DNA of 64,000 bases from Nymphaea colorata (Eukaryota > Streptophyta > Magnoliopsida > Nymphaeales > Nymphaeaceae), in the NCBI RefSeq assembly GCF_008831285.2, contig NC_045146.1:4157972-4221971 (forward strand). Reading direction: 5' to 3'. The translations under genes were made by a program, and so were the position numbers. Shown here in pieces: positions 1-12,913 of the stretch (position 1 is its first letter; each line of letters starts with the position of its first letter). The notes beneath the pieces are model-generated. The model was given only the letters and a program-made list of their open reading frames with translations, ran no database searches and had not been told where the DNA came from.

Positions 1-179
1 CCCAATTATAAAGTCTTAGCTGCTGAAGTCCTCCCGGCAGCCACCTCACGAGCTCGAGTGATCCCCAAACTGCTGAAATTAATTGTTGTTGTCACCCGCC
101 AAGCCTTCAACTCGCTGGTATGAGGGGAAAGATGCGTCCCTAAGCTGCAATCCAAACCAATAGCCCCCAAAATTGTTAA

Positions 180-700
180 AAAGAATTCAAGAGGAGGGTC
201 TGCGATTAAAATAGGGCCTCTGACAGAGAGGGAGCTGAAGAGAGAATGTAGAGGAAGATGTGAGCACAGAGACATGAGAGTGGGCAGGGAGAAAGAACTG
301 ACAGAGAGGGGAGACAAGCAAAAAGGGGGAGGGGTTTGAGACAGATGGGGAGAGAAAGACAGAGAGGGAAGAGATGGGCAGAGAGAGTAAGAGAGACCGC
401 AGAGAGAGAGATGCAAGTGAGGAGTGCGAGAGAAAGAGGGGAGTTCGACAAAGAAGAATCGGGATTGAGGGAGAGGCGTCAGAAGAGGAAAACAACGAGA
501 GAGGGAGGAGAAGAAAGAAGAGAGGGAAACCGGCGGGCTTACCTAAGCGCCACCACCACCGTCACCCTTCACCTTTGCCGCTACTGCTATCTCTTCCGCC
601 TCCTTTTTTTCTATGCTGTGGTCATAGCAGAGGAAGAGATGAAGAGGGAGACACTAAGGAAAGTGAGGGAGAAGAGCCCTCGCGTCGGGCTCCCACGTGG
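180..700. other. Purine-rich (GA) low-complexity tract
   Basis: The + strand is dominated by GA/GGA words (for example gagagagggagctgaag-type runs) from about 185 to 535, then a CT-rich patch near 545-605. Open frames here have extreme Arg/Glu (or, on the other strand, Ser/Leu/Pro) composition and match no family I recognise. A CCCACGTGGG palindrome followed by GTAAGT at about 691-706 resembles a G-box or a splice donor, so an untranslated first exon of an unseen gene is possible but unsupported. Nothing else is recognisable in 1-1369. Confidence 0.5.
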
Positions 701-1369
701 GTAAGTTGTGGGTCCGGGTCTGGACCCGCTCCAACCCGGCCTGCAATGAAAACGAGCGTTACAAAAATGTGTAACACTCCTTTAAAGTAGAGAATGTCAA
801 ACTGCTTATTTTTGGTAAGTAACATTTTATTTTATATTGTTGACATGTTTTAGAAGGCATTGCTAAAAAAGGAAATAAATTGCATTTTTTAAATGTTATT
901 GTTGTCTTGGAACCTATTGTTGATATGAGATAAATTATAAATATATAATTTTTGTTAAGGTATTATAAATTTTTATTTAGGTATTCTGATTATATTGTGT
1001 ATGTGTGTGTGCGTGTCTATATATAAATGGGTCCTTGGACCATTCACCGTCCCAGAAAAAAAATCTTGGCTCCACCCCTATCTTAGGAAAAGCTCAAAAA
1101 AGAGATGCCAAATCAAGGTGTATATCAATGAATTTACCATCTAATTAATGTTCTTAAGCCTCTCAAGCCCCATTTCATGGCCCTTGCTTATATGGAATTA
1201 TCATCAGCACATTGTATTATCTTGCTGTCATATGTCATAAAGTCTGACATAGCCAATGCAGTGGACAAAGCATGTGGGTATATGCATTTGTCAATGGAAA
1301 AACATTGAGGGATGATCAAACGCGTTTATGGTTTGAGCTTTGTGAAAGGTCCTAATCATACTTTATTTG

Positions 1370-1850
1370 AAGGCTTTTGCATATGCATTGGACATTGAAG
1401 ACCAAAATTTGACAAAAGGCTTTGACACCTTTGTAGGAAATAATATCATACATTGGGCTTCAAAGAAACAGAAAGTTGTAGCTCGGTCCAACATTGAAGT
1501 TGAATATAAGGCTTGAGTCGATGCTATTGTGAGCTATTATGGCTACGAGTACTATTCAAAAAACTTTGTTACTCTCCTACTCAATCACCTATCTATGGTG
1601 TGGTAAGATTTGTGCTCTTTAACAAACCTCAAATCTAGTTTTCCATGCAAGAATAAAACATGTGGAGATAGATTTTCCCTTCATTCGTAATCATGTGAAG
1701 AGAGACAATATCTTCATTGAGTTTATTTGTTCAACTATAAACAACTTGTAAACGAACTTACCGAACTGCTAGCCACACAATAGTTTGAACAATTTAAATC
1801 CAAATTGTGCAACAATCAACATACGCCCAAATTGAGGGGGACTAATAAGA
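1370..1850 (+). mobile_element. Degenerate Ty1/Copia 3' end (RNase H to polypurine tract)
   Basis: Translating all three + frames gives pieces of a Copia RNase H: a GNNIIHWASKKQKVVARS-like block near 1437-1490, a decayed EAEY motif (EVEYKA) just after it, and FHARIKHVEIDFPFIRNH near 1638-1695. These are the usual RNase H / C-terminal landmarks in the right order. Several frameshifts and stops separate them. A ttgaggggga polypurine tract at about 1833-1842 is the expected 3' PPT, followed by ctaataag, a possible decayed LTR start. No open polyprotein, second LTR or target duplication is visible. This is a dead 3' fragment. Confidence 0.65.
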
Positions 1851-4031
1851 ATATATGTTGCATGGATTTGTGATAAGGAGAAGAACCATTAATAAAGGAG
1901 AGGACTAAATCTCTATTTTTCTATTGCTTCTTCTATCATGTATTTGATCATAACCAACTTATATTGTTTTTATATGAGGCCATCATTTGCCTCCTCTTGT
2001 AATACTTTATCCTATGTATTATTGTGTTTTACTACAAACCCAATGCTTTGGAGCTCTTGATGGACAAGATAGTTTGACAAGTTTAGCTGAAGCAACATTT
2101 CATTTTTATCAATTAGGTAACCACATTCTAAATTCATGTAATGATCATACTTTAAAAATCACATTCAAAATTGAGTCATAATTTAAATGTGGTTAAATTA
2201 GGCTCTACTAAGTTGTTGAACTTATGATTTATAGATAAAACCAGATATCCTTGAGTTGTGATGAGTTGTATTTCTTTGGTTGTAAATAGGTCCGCATATT
2301 TTGGCTCATTGTTGATACTTGGATAGAATTCAATCTCACAAATCATCAACACAAGAAATCATATTTTCATTGACATGAAAAAAAAGTGCGAGCGCATCTC
2401 AATAAAACATCAATAAAAGTTCTACTGGCATTACGAATAGAACATCAGTCTAAAAGTTCTACTGGCATTACAAATCGAACATCAGTCCAAAATATGTCAG
2501 TGAAACTATTGCTGATGTGTAATGCAAATGCTAGTGTAAACTAATCTTTATTGATGTCTTTATATTCATTAGTGTGGAGATTTTTTTTACTAACATTCCT
2601 CATATATTACTAATGTTTCCTGAATCGTCAGTGTAAATATTTGTTGACATTTTGACAAACGTAAATGCAAATGTATCTTTGTTAACACACCTTCCCCTCA
2701 CGGTAGTGGAAGAATATTTTTATTTTTGACATTTCAGACATTTCCCGAACATCACGGAAATGCATCCTTACTAACATGCAAAGTTCAAAAATAGAGAAAA
2801 CACACTTTTTTTGGTATTCTCCTCACCGTGTTAATGTCAACTACCTTTTTAGCATTTATTGATTTTTCGCTTTTGCATGAGTGAACAGTACCCAAAAAAC
2901 AATAGAAATAGAATTCAGAGAATTGTATGTTCAACTCCTTTTCAATATTTCCATTTAATTTTTCCTATATTCTGAATTCAAAGATCTGCTCAAGAGAAAA
3001 AGAGAATCGGAGTTGAATGAATGAATGACAATTTCATATTTTCATATATTCGCACACAATTTTATTTGGATACAAATGTACGGGTATGGTAGAAATTTCT
3101 AGATTCAACTTATAAAGAAGCAACACAATCACTTCCAAGATTTTAGTGTTTTTATTGTTGTTGGAGTCTCCGATTTATCTCTTTTGATCCCGAAACCACT
3201 GATTGCTGATTCTACAGTGAGTTGTTAAACTTTTGTCACAAAATATCAAGTGACTTGTGAATTTTTTGTCATCAGAATGAATTCCAGCCGTTTGTTTCCC
3301 TTGCATTTGGCTGACTTTTGAAGTTTCCTTTTCTTGCTGTCATAGGCATCTGCACTGTTACTCTTCAATACGTCAGTGACACTTATTTATCTCCGTGTCA
3401 GTAAAAGGCCCTTTTATTTTCTGAAGCACATTCTTCGATGGTGTTTAATTTTTGAATATAAAAGGAAAAAATCAATCCCATCTCTAAAAATTAATGGCGT
3501 TTGACAAAATTCGAAGGACATAACTGAACTTTATGAAGCCAATAATGACTAACCGAAAGGTTTCATGACCGATTGGAACACAACAAATTGAATGAATAGT
3601 TAGTCAATCAATATAAAAAACATAAACAGTTGAAAATAAATTAAGTAATGTAAAAAAAAAGTAAGACGATACACCTAATACTTCATCTTTTCCTGTTGCA
3701 TTTCACACCATCAGATTGATTTTAACCGGTTTTATGGATATGGCAAGTCGTATCGATCGGTGAGAATTGATACGTCAGACCATAATGAAAACACAATTTC
3801 TCTGTTTATTCTTTTAAACTAATGCCATATCGAAATCTTTCCCCAGAAGATTGGTTTCTAAGATCACTTGCAGACTTAGGTTTTTTACTAGTTACTCCTC
3901 CAAACGACATATCTTTTTTAAAACGAGGTCCTCAGTAAGGGGACATAAAGACTCTTTACCCTCCTCGGATAAACATTTAGAAACTATTTGTTAAGCTTTA
4001 TCGGCTGATATGAGCTGATCATTTGGCTGAT
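1851..4031. other. Gene-free AT-rich stretch with one short direct repeat
   Basis: I see no gene here. At 2417-2490 a block containing agttctactggcattac is present twice about 41 bp apart, followed by words such as gtcagtgaaactattgctgatg that resemble subterminal regions of CACTA elements. No CACTA terminus can be placed. The rest is AT-rich sequence without recognisable coding potential. Confidence 0.4.
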
Positions 4032-4255
4032 TCAGCCTGGGCATTGGGTGGGCTCGGTTAAGGTTAAAATAAAAATTATATATTGTGATATAAAATAATA
4101 TATAAATATATTTAATAGTAATAAAATATCATAAATTATATAAAAATAATATTAAAAAAATCATATCAAACCGAACCAAGTTTAGTGAGTCCACTAAACC
4201 AGCCCGCAAAACCCAAACTCGAATTGGGCCGAATACCAAGTACCTATCCAGCACT
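4032..4255. mobile_element. Small hAT-like non-autonomous element (224 bp)
   Basis: GC-rich ends (TCAGCCTGGGCATTGGG on the left, CCTATCCAGCACT on the right, which is AGTGCTGGATAGG when reversed) enclose an AT-rich core. The flanks are TGGCTGAT (4024-4031) and CGGCTGAT (4256-4263), a 7/8 match consistent with an aged 8-bp hAT target duplication. There is no coding capacity. The ends share the GGGC-rich style of other hAT-like elements in this window. Confidence 0.45.
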
Positions 4256-4330
4256 CGGCTGATGCTGGAGCTTAGCGGGGCTGCAAGTGCACCCACATTT
4301 ATTAATGACAACTCGCTTTGACGATTGAAC

Positions 4331-4361
<31 letters not shown>

Positions 4362-7074
4362 GAATGGACCAAATAAGACATGCATCTGGGGGAAAAGATG
4401 GAGGTTTCCAGTTGATCGGCAGCTGGCTTTTTCATGGAGACAGCTAAGAAATTAGGGCTTGATGCAATCGGTGGGGGGCTTACCTTTTTGGCCACTTGAC
4501 AAAGCATCAATGTCATCTTCCCTCATTTCCATGGCAGAGATGACCAAAAATGCAAAAAAAGGGCTCCGCCAACTGCGCGTTATCTCACCATCACCATCAT
4601 ATGAACTCATATAGTTAAAAAATGGCCTGATCATCATTATTTATAGGTCTGAGATGTGCCACCAACTGCATGGTTTGTGAACTATTCATGGAGCGATGGA
4701 GTCAAAAATTTTCCATAAAAAATTCTAGCTAAGGGGCACTAGTTATAAAATTTTAAATTGTTAAGGAACACCAATGTGTAAATATACATATGAGAAAAAT
4801 TTTCTTAAAAAATGTCAATATAAAATGACAATTTTTTCGTGAGTCCATATAGGCAATTGCTCACACCTACCCCCAACCTCTCTTCATGAATGTAGAGTTG
4901 CCTTTTCAGACCAAGCTTATTTGTTTCATATGAGCTGCAGCTTTTTAGTTCATGTATGATGGTGGGTTGAGAGATAGGGCACACTTTTTACTTCATTGGA
5001 TTACGATTGCATGGACAGAATGTGTTAAAGCATGGAAAAGGGGTGCGATTTGGTTCGGGTCTGTTTGGCAACAACAATAATATGTTACCGTTTCATATAT
5101 CTATCCTAAAATTGAAGCAGATCGTTGAAGCATTTCTTAAAGTCTTATATGATTTTTTTCACAAGGTAGATACGTGAAATAGAAACATATTGTTACTATT
5201 ATCAAACGGCTCTTTGGGTCTTATACTTTATCAATCTAGGACTAGTCGGTTCCGATTTTGATATGAATTATGAAAGTTGCATCCGGCTGCTGCAAGTTTA
5301 ATTAAATATAATAATTTTGGATCTGATTTAGAGTCAGAATCTAGCTCAGCTACAAAAAATATATACCTAATTGACAGGTAATTGTTGATAAGGTCACGTT
5401 TTCTTTACCAACCCAATTAATTGAATTCAGATTGGTAGGTGGTATGATATAGTCCAAATCGCTTTTACTTCTTTCCTTCCTGTTTCTCTTGGCGGCTGGG
5501 CAAAAGCTAAGGAATAAGTGTTTTCCGGATTTCTCCTTTAAATTTATAATGCATGGGAATGCCTTTCTCTTTCGGCATGCCAGAGAAAGTACTGATCTTT
5601 TCCAGTGGTGGAGCCCACATATAAGCTGGTGTGTGTGGGCAGTTGCCCACACCAACTTCTTAATTTTCTTTCATTTTTACATTAACATCTTTTAATATTT
5701 ACTTTGTTATACATGTAAGTGTCCCTTTAAAAATGAAAAAACCTGTGAATTGTCTATCCAAAAACATATTGGAGCTCTTCCACTGATCTTTCCTTTTGAA
5801 GGAGGATCTCTTTCATATGTCCACTGACTAAAGAAAAAAAGTTTTTTCCAAGGAAAATCCCTTTGATCTAGGACCTAGTCCTCTCGTGAAGAAGGACCTC
5901 TGGTAAAGAGTGAAAACGGCAGTTACCACATAATGCTTCTTCTTCAAAACAGTTAATGAAATATAATATAATTTAAAAACCTAATTTAGAAATTACTTTA
6001 TAATTTAATAATAAATTTAACATATTTTTCATAACCGTTGCACCCCTTGAAATGAAGAGGTGCTTTAACCATTGAAATGAAAGGGTGCTTCCCGAGAGTC
6101 TGTCTTGCTTCATTCTCTCACTTTCCATCTATCCTACCTTCACCTCTTTTGTATGCCTTTTAAGAAACGATAAGAAACGAGTTTCATCGGAAAAGTCCCC
6201 ATATTTGTTATTTTTCATATTAATTGAGGTGAGCGAGAGGCTAGTACCACCGTCCGAGTAAAAGCCGAAGCTTCACCCCTTCCCTTATTTCCTCCAAGCT
6301 GGCCCACCCACGGCTGCTTTTCGGTGCATTGGGGAGACGCTTCCATTATTCTTCAAAAGAGAATTAAAAACAAAAAAAAGACTGACTATCTACTAGCCTC
6401 TACCCAATCCATGCACCAACTCTTTGAGAATGTGGTTAGTATATTCTTTACTTAAAGATTTCTTGTAGCTATTAAATTATTATACTTATTCAACTTGAAG
6501 TTATTAAATGTAACCGCCGGCGACTGCAGACAATTGAGCTCTTATTAGACCTGGCAAGGCCACGTTAGAACCATGGTAGAGTCAAGAAACAGCGACTAAA
6601 TCTCGCAAAAGTGTAACAAGGAAGTTAAAATAATGATCAAAAGAGTACATTCCGTGATTGGGTGAAAACCTATCCTAAATTTTCAACTGAAGTACAGAGA
6701 AGGCCATTGCGGATGAGAGAGAGAGAGAGAGAGAGAATATTTCAAATTGAGTTCATTAAAATCATTTTAACTGACCTTTCTTTAAGAGTACCCTTGTATT
6801 TATATATGGATCGCAAGTACTGTTTTGGACATACCAAAAATTGAATCATATTTGGTATTGGAGTTAAATTTAAATGCATTGATATCCTAATTAAGTCTAT
6901 TCATGTGTCCCAACAACATCATGTACAACCATATATCACATAATCCCCTTAGTTATATTTTCCCTTAGGCAAGAGTATGCATTTGTATGGTACGACTCAT
7001 AAACATTTAATTAATTACGAATGGAGAAGCTTTAAACTTTGTCTGGATAAGAGCTCACGGAAGGTGTAGGTCGG
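4256..7074. other. Gene-free stretch with a TA microsatellite
   Basis: A (TA)n tract lies at about 4331-4358. At 5630-5652 a near-palindrome, GTGTGGGCAGTTGCCCACAC, occurs and is shared with 10410-10433; both look like pieces of the same dispersed repeat. A short (GA)n tract sits near 6715-6736. Open frames in this stretch are short and unlike any family I know. Confidence 0.4.
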
Positions 7075-7245
7075 ACTTGTCTTTTATTTCGAACACTTTT
7101 AGGGGCCGTTTGTTTACCCTGGATCAGACTTGTTCTCCTCTCATTCGAACACTTTAGGGGTTGTTTGTTTAATTCAGATCTGTCTTGTTGTTCTCTCATT
7201 CTAACACTTTAAGGGTTGTTTGTCTACCTCTAGTCTTAGATCCGA
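7075..7245. repeat. Diverged tandem repeat, about 55-bp unit, three copies
   Basis: Three successive blocks share the order cttgt..., attcgaacacttt, aggggttgtttgttta. The phrases are cgaacacttttaggggccgt (7089-), cgaacactttaggggttgtt (7145-) and ctaacactttaagggttgtt (7201-). Spacing is about 56 bp. Divergence between copies suggests an old local duplication. Confidence 0.6.
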
Positions 7246-7809
7246 GGTGATTAATTGAGATCACTTATCATGAACAAGATTTAAAATCTGAGGATTTGAG
7301 ATCAAACCCCCTCCCATCCGAGGCTTTGGTCTTACATTGAGGATTTCAAATTGTCCTTTTTTATATGGTAGTGAAATCCAGTATCTGTTTACTAAATAGG
7401 TTCCACATAAGAGAGATTTCAGGTTAACCTCAAACATGAAATTCGAAGGTATCAAACACATCTACAAGACCTAAGGCGCTGTTTGGCAACAGTAACATAA
7501 TATTAGTAACTCATGAACCTACTCCAAAAAATTGGACATATTCATAAAACATTGTTACAAGTGTTCCATGAATTTGCTTTATCTTTGTGTGTGACAAATT
7601 TGTTTCTAACACTATGTTACTATTGGCAAACAACTCCTAAAGAAATTCGATAAGCTCACCTGGGTTTGTTTGATGGCTTGTTGTACTTCAATATTACTTT
7701 TTATAGAAGAAAAACTGTCTAAGCCAAAATACACATAAATAGGGTTTTAAAAGTCTATTTCAAGTCAAAAACTAAACTTATTTTCGTTAAGAGTCGAACT
7801 TGGCGTGTA

Positions 7810-8080
7810 TATTATATATTTTCCATGGTGAGCATCACCAGTAGTTCCTCTTAAGCAGCTCATGCTGTATACCCTTTTGCTCATAATCTCCTAGTCAATG
7901 ATGGACAAACACATAAATACATTAAAATGAGCATACTTCAACACAACTATTAAAGATATAACTAGTTGCTTAAATACCTTAATTAATTAATAGTCAGAAA
8001 TTCATACAAGTGAATTAATACCTCCTTATCATATTATTAAGGCTATATAAGGTTGGATTAAATCAATTATAATTCCAACA
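7810..8080 (-). mobile_element. Possible truncated LTR (minus orientation)
   Basis: Read on the minus strand, a GGGAGAA-containing purine tract (from the ttctcccatt at 8081-8090) is followed directly by TGTTGGAATTATAATTG. This is the usual polypurine tract plus LTR start arrangement of plant LTR elements. The far end of the LTR and a partner LTR were not found, so the boundary at 7810 is a guess. Confidence 0.3.
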
Positions 8081-8497
8081 TTCTCCCATTTGGCCTAACG
8101 ATATGTTAATGCAAATAGTTCTTTGTGTCTTTTTTGCGTTTATACAAGTTGACGCTAATATTAAATATACTCATTCCTTTCGTTTTAAATTAAAAAATGT
8201 TTTTAATACGTATATCAGCTAACTCAAGCTTAACACATCTGAGGGTAAGTAGGGGAGACCCACCATCCAGCAAAGAATCGAAACTCTAACCCACCTCCTT
8301 TCTGCTTTCGAAGCCTCTAAGTACCTCCTTCATTGTGCTTTAACTTGTGCATCGGTGAACCCTCCTTTTACTGTATAAGAGGTTGATGCTCCAGACATTC
8401 AAAATAGAGACCGGCCGCCTAGCAATCCTACCCCAACTATTGCACCACTCATTTGAGAGACAGATTAACACATTTGAGATCAAGCATAATAAGGAGG

Positions 8498-8603
8498 AAG
8501 GAAAATGATTCTCATTATTCGGAAGGCCTTCAATTGTGCATGGAAGAAGGAAGGAAAATGATTCTCATTAGTCAGAAGGCCTTCAATTGTGCATGGATCG
8601 CTA
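8498..8603. repeat. 53-bp tandem duplication
   Basis: Two adjacent 53-bp copies begin with aaggaaaatgattctcatta and end with ttcaattgtgcatgga. They start at 8498 and 8551 and differ at only about two positions, so the duplication is fairly recent. A looser repeat follows at about 8630-8670 and 8720-8785 (cataaattttaggt phrases). Confidence 0.75.
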
Positions 8604-9034
8604 TGCACCTTACTTGAATGACAGTAACTGTTTCCTGTTCATGAAACTAAAATCAAGTCTTTTTATAAAGATCATAAATTTTAGGTTGACGAAAAGTGGT
8701 CAAGTAGCTTTCCCCATGGTATTAACAGTTTCCTCTTCATGAAATTAAAAGCAAGTCATTTTAAAAAATCATAAATTTTAGGTCGACCACAAGTTAGTAG
8801 TTTTATCCACAACTACGGATATTCAAGCTATCCTCCTGAAGTTGAGGCAACTGAACTTTTCTTGGTCAAGGCTTTTAAAATTCCTAATATTTAAGAGGAC
8901 TTTATGTTATACATCTTGAAATTAATGCAACTGTCACAAGTTAATCTAGTGCAACTATAGCACCTTAAAGATTTTAGTCTCCATTGAAAATTGTGAGGGA
9001 TCTTGAGAGACTTAGTCTCTCATAAATAAGGTTG

Positions 9035-9300
9035 TTAAATTGTTATTGTCTTAGTTTCTAGTTTTTTGGGGTTGAGACCAAAACTCATAGGTGGTAGGTT
9101 GGGTTGTTACAATAGTATTAGAGCACAGTTCAACACTCAGACATAAAGTCTCATACGCCTGAACGTGTGGCTTAAGAGTGGTAGATATTAGAGATTGTGA
9201 AAGGACTGCAGAACTTATACGTGGGGTTATTAAGATGGTTAGTTGTTCTAGTTACTAGTTCTTGTTTTTTTGGGCTAAAACCAAAACTGATAGGGGGCGA
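9035..9300 (+). mobile_element. TRIM-like mini LTR retroelement relic
   Basis: A block at 9040-9091 (tagtttctag, then gagaccaaaactcatagg) recurs at 9238-9295 (ttactagttc, then aaaaccaaaactgatagg), as two LTR 3' halves would. The first block ends in gggttgttaca at 9111 and is followed directly by atagtattagagc, a decayed form of the tRNA-iMet primer site TGGTATCAGAGC. The spacing of about 190 bp leaves no room for coding sequence, as in TRIM elements. Full LTR starts were not located. Confidence 0.5.
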
Positions 9301-11300
9301 GTTAGAATCCGTCAAACTAGGGGCCCAAGCTCAAAAGTGGGCCGAGTCGTTAGGGGTTTGCCTATATAAGATGTTTCTTTTTATTTTAAATTTGTAAGAT
9401 ATTTGAAATTTCCATTTAGAAAATTGACAATAATAAAACAAACGCCTAAGTTGTAAATAGTTAACAAAAAGATTAAGGAATAAGATTGGTTTTGAAATAT
9501 GATTACTAAACCAGTGAAAACATTACCCTTTTACCTTTTAGAAAGTAGCATGAAAGACATGTCTAGCTTTATTAATACATTTAGGTACTTTCTTGCATAA
9601 CATTTTTAACACTAATAAAAGAATTAAATCATTATTGTAAATATTGGTATAAAACTTGGTCATTTGGTATAATCAATTTGCGTCAATATCATTACATACA
9701 GTTAAGAATCTAATGAAAACAATTGAACTTACACTTTGCCTTTACTTATAGATATATTTTTGATTTTTTATCATAATAAGTCAAGCTTAAGTTATTTGTA
9801 ACCTAGGTTTAGTGAAGAAAACGATTGCTTTTCATTAATGATGCAAAACAGAATTGTCATCTTAATAAGATAAAAAGGTTAAGCGTTGTTTTTACTATTG
9901 ATGATTCTTGAAGTGTATTTTTTAATGGCTGGTTTTCCTATTTTTTTTAAAAAAAATTTCAAAACATTTGAGAACTCTCCACCAACAATTACATTATTGT
10001 AGAACTTTGTTAAGCTACATGACAACGTCAGCATAAACAAAATAAACTAATTTTAATTTGAACAATGTCACTAATATGGTTTCCTATATACAAAAGAAAG
10101 ACATACAAAAAAAAAAAATGAAAGGATTCTTTAATGCCTAAAGAATTTAAATGACAAAATTACCCTTATGTTTTCTTTTAAAATTGAGTAAAGCAAGCTC
10201 ATGACATTATAGTTATAATGTACCATACTTGAGTTTATGGGTATACGCAGAAAATTTTATGTAGGGCACTGACTCATCTTATTATTACAATTGATTGGGT
10301 GCATGTAAAGCTACATGGTATTAGCATGGGTTTGGTGTGGGCATCCCATATAGGTAGGCCAAAGTCCAACACATGATAAATGAAAATTTTATAAAGGATT
10401 ACAGAGGTTGGGGTGGGCAGTTGCCCACACCAGCCTCATGGTAGTTTTGTTACGGGTATACAATTTTCTGACTAGCACAGTTAGGTTTGTTGCAAGCGCA
10501 AGCCTGATTGTAAATATTAAGGATTGAAAGGAAAGGGTAGGGAAAAGGGTGCCTCGACTCCTCGTGCCAACTGACAATAGAAATCATTTGATCGTGCATA
10601 TATGACTTACTTGTGATGTAGCTTCTAAAACATTTCTCAGGCAATACAATTCAGTTCTGCAGATTAACTAATGTATGAGGTCTTAAAAACTTTAATCTAC
10701 TTGTGGAGATCACCTTTTTTTTTTTTATCCAAAGTGGTTACCAAGTACAAATCAGACATTTGATTCACAAGAATGTGTCTACCAGCTATGCTAAAATAAA
10801 CATTGTTCTAAGAAAGCGCAAAAAAAAATAATGACAGGAAATTAAAGGAAAAGACAAAGAAATTAAGCGAAGAACTCAATAACTTTCCCAAATCTAGATC
10901 TAACCGACTGTTTATAAAATGAATATCTTGTGATCGAATATGAATTGGTTAATTGGTCGTTCTGATGAAGGGTCCGACTTCTATAAGTAATTCTTCAAAA
11001 AATTGTAAATGATAATATATACAACATTAAAGTTGAAAGGAACACAGTAACCACCTAAATCTCAACTGGGCTTTAAACAAAGAGATGAGGGAAAGAGGAG
11101 GGGAAGGTGGCTTAGCCTCTCGCAAACAATTCCTTGTTCCATTATAAAACCTATAAATTAATTTACTTTTCCTTTTCTATACTTGCCATATGTCAGGTTT
11201 TATATTATTTTTGTAAATTGTGGCTTGGTCCGTCTGCCATCTTCCGCGATTGAGTGACAGCTCTTGATTGCCTAGCCTCGAATGTCACAAGAATAAAATA
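9301..11300. other. Gene-free AT-rich stretch upstream of the RLP gene
   Basis: I see no gene, RNA or full transposon. A shared dispersed-repeat phrase (gtgggcagttgcccacacc) lies at 10411-10429. The region immediately upstream of 11300 is AT-rich and probably includes the RLP promoter, but no convincing TATA box could be assigned. Confidence 0.4.
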
Positions 11301-11315
11301 ATTTTCCGAAAACCT

Positions 11316-11434
11316 TCTCTCTCTCTCTCTCTCTCTCTCACAGTACTTCAGCAAGCGGGAGAAGCTTCTCACTCTTCGTCCATCAGAGATTCAGATTGCC
11401 CTACCGGAGAGAGAGACTCTCTCTCTCTCTCTCT
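11316..11434 (+). promoter_or_regulatory. CT-repeat 5' leader of the RLP gene
   Basis: Two pyrimidine (CT)n runs, about 11316-11339 and 11415-11434, precede the RLP start codon by 25-145 bases. CT/GA-rich 5' leaders near transcription starts are common in plants (established knowledge). The first run ends in ctctcacag, which also resembles a 3' splice site, so a 5' UTR intron is possible. The function is inferred only. Confidence 0.4.
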
Positions 11435-11458
11435 CATTCTCTGTCCCCACTCTTTCTC

Positions 11459-12913
11459 ATGAATGCACCCACCAATATACCATCCATGGCGCCGAAAACC
11501 CTCATCTTGGTCTTCTTCCTCCTCACATCCACCGCCACTCCTGCATTTTCAGCTCAACCCAGCAAGGCAAACGTGACAGCACCAGCTGATATCCCTCCCT
11601 TTCCTTCCCCTTCTCCAATTTCTTCTACCCCCATCCACCAAAATCTAGCTACATCGCCATCCTCTCCACCCCAAAATGGTACAAAGCCTGCCTCCCCACC
11701 GTCTTCTCCAACCCCATCTGCTCCAGAAGCATCACCATTGCCACCAGCACCATCCACAAAGGCACCCCCCTCCTCCTCCTCACTAGATCCCAAACAGCTC
11801 GTGGCTCTGCAGTCGCTAGGTTTCCCCGCCAAAGTTGATCCCTGCTCGCCGAATCCGCCGGGAAACGCCACCGTCTGTGACGCCGGAAAGCCATTCAGGC
11901 ACCTGATCTCACTTCAGCTAAGGAACTGCTCTTCCGACATTGCAATGTCACCAACCGCCATGAGAACTCTGGATACACTGCAGTCTCTGGCTTTTCTCGA
12001 CTGCCCAATGGACCCAATCAAGCTCCCCGATGAGCTCATCAATAGCCTCAGATCCTTCTCCTGCATCAAGAGCCTGGGCAAATTGACAGGGGTTTGGCTC
12101 AGCAGGCTGGCCAATCTCACAGACTTGACGGTTGAGGGTGTCAAGATCAACGCTAGCGGGCCGACGATCATACTTAGCGGGATGACCCATCTGAAATCTG
12201 TGAAGATTGCTAGTGCTAACCTCAGCGGCGTTTTGCCAAAGAAATGGCATCCCAACCTCGTGGAGATTGATTTCTCTGATAATGAATTGACTGGCCCTGT
12301 ACCCACGTCCATTACCCAGCTCTCTGACTTGACATTCTTGGACTTGAGCTCAAACAAGCTGACTGGTTCTATCCCTTCTACCATTGGGGACCTTCTCATG
12401 ATCAGAAATATCTCGTTTGCACGGAATTCATTGGATGGCCCGGTGCCTGATTCGTTGGCACAGATCCCTTCTTTGGTTCATCTTGACCTGAGTAGCAACC
12501 AGCTCAATGGGTCTGTCCCTGGGTTCCTGTCTCGGATGAAAGGTCTGAAGTATCTGAACCTTGAGAATAATAATTTTCAGGGTGTCATTCCTTTCAATGC
12601 TTCCTTTATCAACAACTTGGTGGTTTTTAAGGTCGGTGGGAACTCGAACCTTTGTTACAATAGTTCAGTGGTTTCGTCAAAACTTAAGCTGGGGATAGCT
12701 CCCTGCGACAAGAATGGCTTGCCCATCTCGCCTCCGGATTCTTCGTCTTCCCCAGCGCAGGCACCGACCGATGACAGCACATCGGACTCTGACAGTGGTC
12801 AGCATAGTCATCACCACGGACCCAGTACCGTGGTTCTTGTGGTAGCAATTGGGCTTTCATCAATAGTCTTTCTGATCATCTTCTGTATTCTTTTGTCAAA
12901 ATGGTGTTCGTGA
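11459..12913 (+). CDS. Leucine-rich-repeat receptor-like protein (RLP51/RLP55 type)
   Basis: A single-exon protein of 484 aa, a plausible cell-surface LRR protein without a kinase. In order: hydrophobic signal peptide ([20 protein letters not shown], about residues 10-30), a Pro/Ser-rich linker (about 35-105), a cap region starting [15 protein letters not shown] with paired Cys, LRRs from about 160 to 380 (for example [48 protein letters not shown]), a second Cys pair (NLCYNSS...APC), a low-complexity Ser/Asp/His juxtamembrane stretch, one membrane helix (about 457-479) and a tail of only a few residues (KWCS). Arabidopsis RLP51/RLP55 have this layout and about 430 aa; RLP51 is linked to SNC2 immunity (family knowledge). 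I start at 11459 because the upstream in-frame ATG at 11396 would translate a CT microsatellite; 11486 is an alternative start with a cleaner signal peptide. Confidence 0.93.
   Translation: MNAPTNIPSMAPKTLILVFFLLTSTATPAFSAQPSKANVTAPADIPPFPSPSPISSTPIHQNLATSPSSPPQNGTKPASPPSSPTPSAPEASPLPPAPSTKAPPSSSSLDPKQLVALQSLGFPAKVDPCSPNPPGNATVCDAGKPFRHLISLQLRNCSSDIAMSPTAMRTLDTLQSLAFLDCPMDPIKLPDELINSLRSFSCIKSLGKLTGVWLSRLANLTDLTVEGVKINASGPTIILSGMTHLKSVKIASANLSGVLPKKWHPNLVEIDFSDNELTGPVPTSITQLSDLTFLDLSSNKLTGSIPSTIGDLLMIRNISFARNSLDGPVPDSLAQIPSLVHLDLSSNQLNGSVPGFLSRMKGLKYLNLENNNFQGVIPFNASFINNLVVFKVGGNSNLCYNSSVVSSKLKLGIAPCDKNGLPISPPDSSSSPAQAPTDDSTSDSDSGQHSHHHGPSTVVLVVAIGLSSIVFLIIFCILLSKWCS

Noticed and set aside
6-790. 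Open frames of 67-138 aa on both strands
   Set aside because: They translate GA/CT-rich low-complexity DNA (Ser/Leu/Pro or Arg/Glu repeats) with no domain, and overlap each other on both strands.
2340-2700. Possible second CACTA element
   Set aside because: Subterminal-like words are present, but no CACTA or TAGTG terminus and no target duplication could be placed.
11396-11458. Upstream in-frame start of the RLP gene
   Set aside because: It would add a peptide encoded by a CT microsatellite in front of the signal peptide; the ATG at 11459 or 11486 gives a normal secretory start.
11554-12399. Minus-strand open frames of 81-161 aa over the RLP gene
   Set aside because: They are antisense shadows of the RLP coding sequence; the + frame has the LRR pattern.
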